A stretch of 6,384 bases of DNA from Planctomycetota bacterium (GTDB taxonomy: Bacteria > Planctomycetota > UBA1135 > UBA2386), in NCBI GenBank assembly GCA_020425885.1, contig JAGQRA010000032.1:1-6384 (forward strand), given 5' to 3'. The translations under genes were made by a program, and so were the position numbers. Of this stretch, positions 5,429-6,384 are shown piece by piece; within the stretch, counting starts at the first letter, position 1, and the number at the start of each line of letters is the position of its first letter. Below the pieces are notes generated by a model that saw nothing but the letters and a program-made list of their open reading frames with translations, was not told the origin of the DNA and did not search any database.

Positions 5429-6384
5429 TCAGCGCGAATAGACCTCGAGGAAGCGGTCGAATGCATCGCCGATGCTGCCGCGCGGCTGTGGGTCGAGGCG
5501 TGCGATCCGCTCCGGCTCGTCGCACCACGACGCGATCATCGCGGCCAGCGTCGCGGCGTCTCCGGCCGGAAAGGTGTAGCCGTTCCTGCCCTCGTCGATC
5601 AGCTCTGCCATGCCGCCGAGCGCCGAGGCCACGCACGGCACACCGGCCGCGAGTGCCTCCAGCATCACGAACGGCGTGTTCTCGTACCAGGTCGACGGCA
5701 CGATCAGGACGTCGGTATCGGCGAGCACATCGCTGATCCGATCAGGGCCGAACGCTCCCGGGAACTCGATCCTCGCGTCGTCACCGGCCAGACGACGCAG
5801 CTTCTCGACGTGTCCGGCAAACATCTTCTCCTCGAGGTTGCCATTGACCCGAAGGCGCACCTTGGCATCCGTTCGCCGCACGGCATCGATCACGACCTGC
5901 GGTCCCTTCCACGGCGACAGCACCCCGGCGAACGTCAGCTGCAGCGGCTGCCGCGGCCGGTTCACCGGCCGCCGCTCCACCCGCCCGGGCTCGAGACCGT
6001 AGCCGATGACGTGCATGCGTCCGGCATCGAAGCCGTTGCGGACGAACATCTCGCGCAGGAACCGTGAGGGAGCGATCACGGCGTCGGCCGCGGCCAGCCG
6101 CTGGCGCAGGACCGCGGGCCTGCGCACCAGGGCCGCGAACCGGTTCGATGCGCTCCAGCCGACGCCCGCGTCACCGGCATGGCGTGCGAAGTCCCTGGCC
6201 ACCGGACCGATCTCGGCGTCGGCGTACACGCCGTCGATCTCGGGAACGTGACAGGCGCGGCATCCGAGCCCGCCGTCCGGCGGTCCCTCGCACAGTTGTC
6301 CATCGCTGCGCAGCAACGTGAAGCGCGGGCAGAGATACCAGAAATCCATCAGGTGCACGACCGTGCGAGCCCCTTCGTCGCTCG
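5429..6384 (-). CDS. GT4-family glycosyltransferase with Cys4 motif, 5' end outside the window
   Basis: The C-terminal ~317 residues of a GT-B glycosyltransferase. The frame is open to the window edge and reads SDEGARTV before the GTG at 6358, so that GTG is internal. By comparison with the paralogue at 1248-2576, about 120 N-terminal residues are missing. Counting from 6358, LMDFWYLCPR opens a cysteine cluster Cys10, Cys23, Cys33, Cys36. VIAPSRFLREMFVRNGF and HVIGYGL follow, then LTFAGVLSPWKGPQ (Lys151), and the EX7E motif Glu226 to Glu234 in WYENTPFVMLEA. The C-terminus DAFDRFLEVYSR also mirrors the paralogue's DEFESIYAEAAR. It is expected to add a sugar to a surface glycan on the cytoplasmic face of the membrane. 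It precedes the GT2 gene by 59 bp on the same strand, suggesting one operon transcribed toward the palindrome at 4346-4393. Donor and acceptor are unknown. Confidence 0.92.
   Translation of the reverse strand, partial: SDEGARTVVHLMDFWYLCPRFTLLRSDGQLCEGPPDGGLGCRACHVPEIDGVYADAEIGPVARDFARHAGDAGVGWSASNRFAALVRRPAVLRQRLAAADAVIAPSRFLREMFVRNGFDAGRMHVIGYGLEPGRVERRPVNRPRQPLQLTFAGVLSPWKGPQVVIDAVRRTDAKVRLRVNGNLEEKMFAGHVEKLRRLAGDDARIEFPGAFGPDRISDVLADTDVLIVPSTWYENTPFVMLEALAAGVPCVASALGGMAELIDEGRNGYTFPAGDAATLAAMIASWCDEPERIARLDPQPRGSIGDAFDRFLEVYSR

Noticed and set aside
5370..5636. 89-residue N-terminal extension of the GT2 gene to a start at 5636
   Set aside because: The extra residues are Arg-rich shadow sequence overlapping the GT4 C-terminus on the same strand; the GT2 fold begins immediately after the GTG at 5369.

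Overview
The window is GC-rich bacterial DNA (about 70% GC by eye), densely packed with carbohydrate-active genes. It holds six protein-coding genes. Four run left to right: a sulfatase cut by the left edge, two GT4-type glycosyltransferases and a small coiled-coil protein. Two run right to left: a GT2 (rhamnosyltransferase-like) glycosyltransferase and a third GT4 enzyme cut by the right edge. No tRNA, rRNA, CRISPR array, transposase or integrase was seen. Strong codon third-position GC, GTG/TTG starts and the protein types suggest a high-GC Gram-negative bacterium, perhaps a proteobacterium. This is a loose inference, because no taxonomic marker gene is present.

Layout. Positions 1-1173 hold the C-terminal ~390 residues of a type I sulfatase with a CTPSR active-site motif. 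A 74-bp gap carries an inverted repeat and a -10-like box. The first GT4 (1248-2576) and second GT4 (2573-4081) overlap by 4 bp and are probably translationally coupled. A coiled-coil protein of 83 residues (4090-4341) follows after 8 bp. The two gene sets converge on a ~60-bp gap occupied by a near-perfect 48-bp palindrome (4346-4393). On the minus strand the partial GT4 (5429-6384) is transcribed first, then after 59 bp the GT2 enzyme (4401-5369).

Function. Four sugar-transfer and sugar-processing enzymes plus a sulfatase point to a locus for a surface polysaccharide (O-antigen, capsule or exopolysaccharide). The glycosyltransferases would each add one sugar on the cytoplasmic face of the inner membrane. 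No polymerase, flippase or sugar-nucleotide synthesis gene lies in the window, so the product cannot be named. The GT4 enzymes at 1248 and 5429 are clear paralogues that share a four-cysteine motif with identical spacing.

The points most worth a second look are the intergenic palindrome, the 83-residue protein with an uninterrupted heptad register, start codons that lack a Shine-Dalgarno sequence but have -10-like boxes 7-8 nt upstream (possible leaderless transcripts), the shared Cys4 motif, and a Gln in place of the usual active-site His in the sulfatase. No clearly new defence or mobile system was found.
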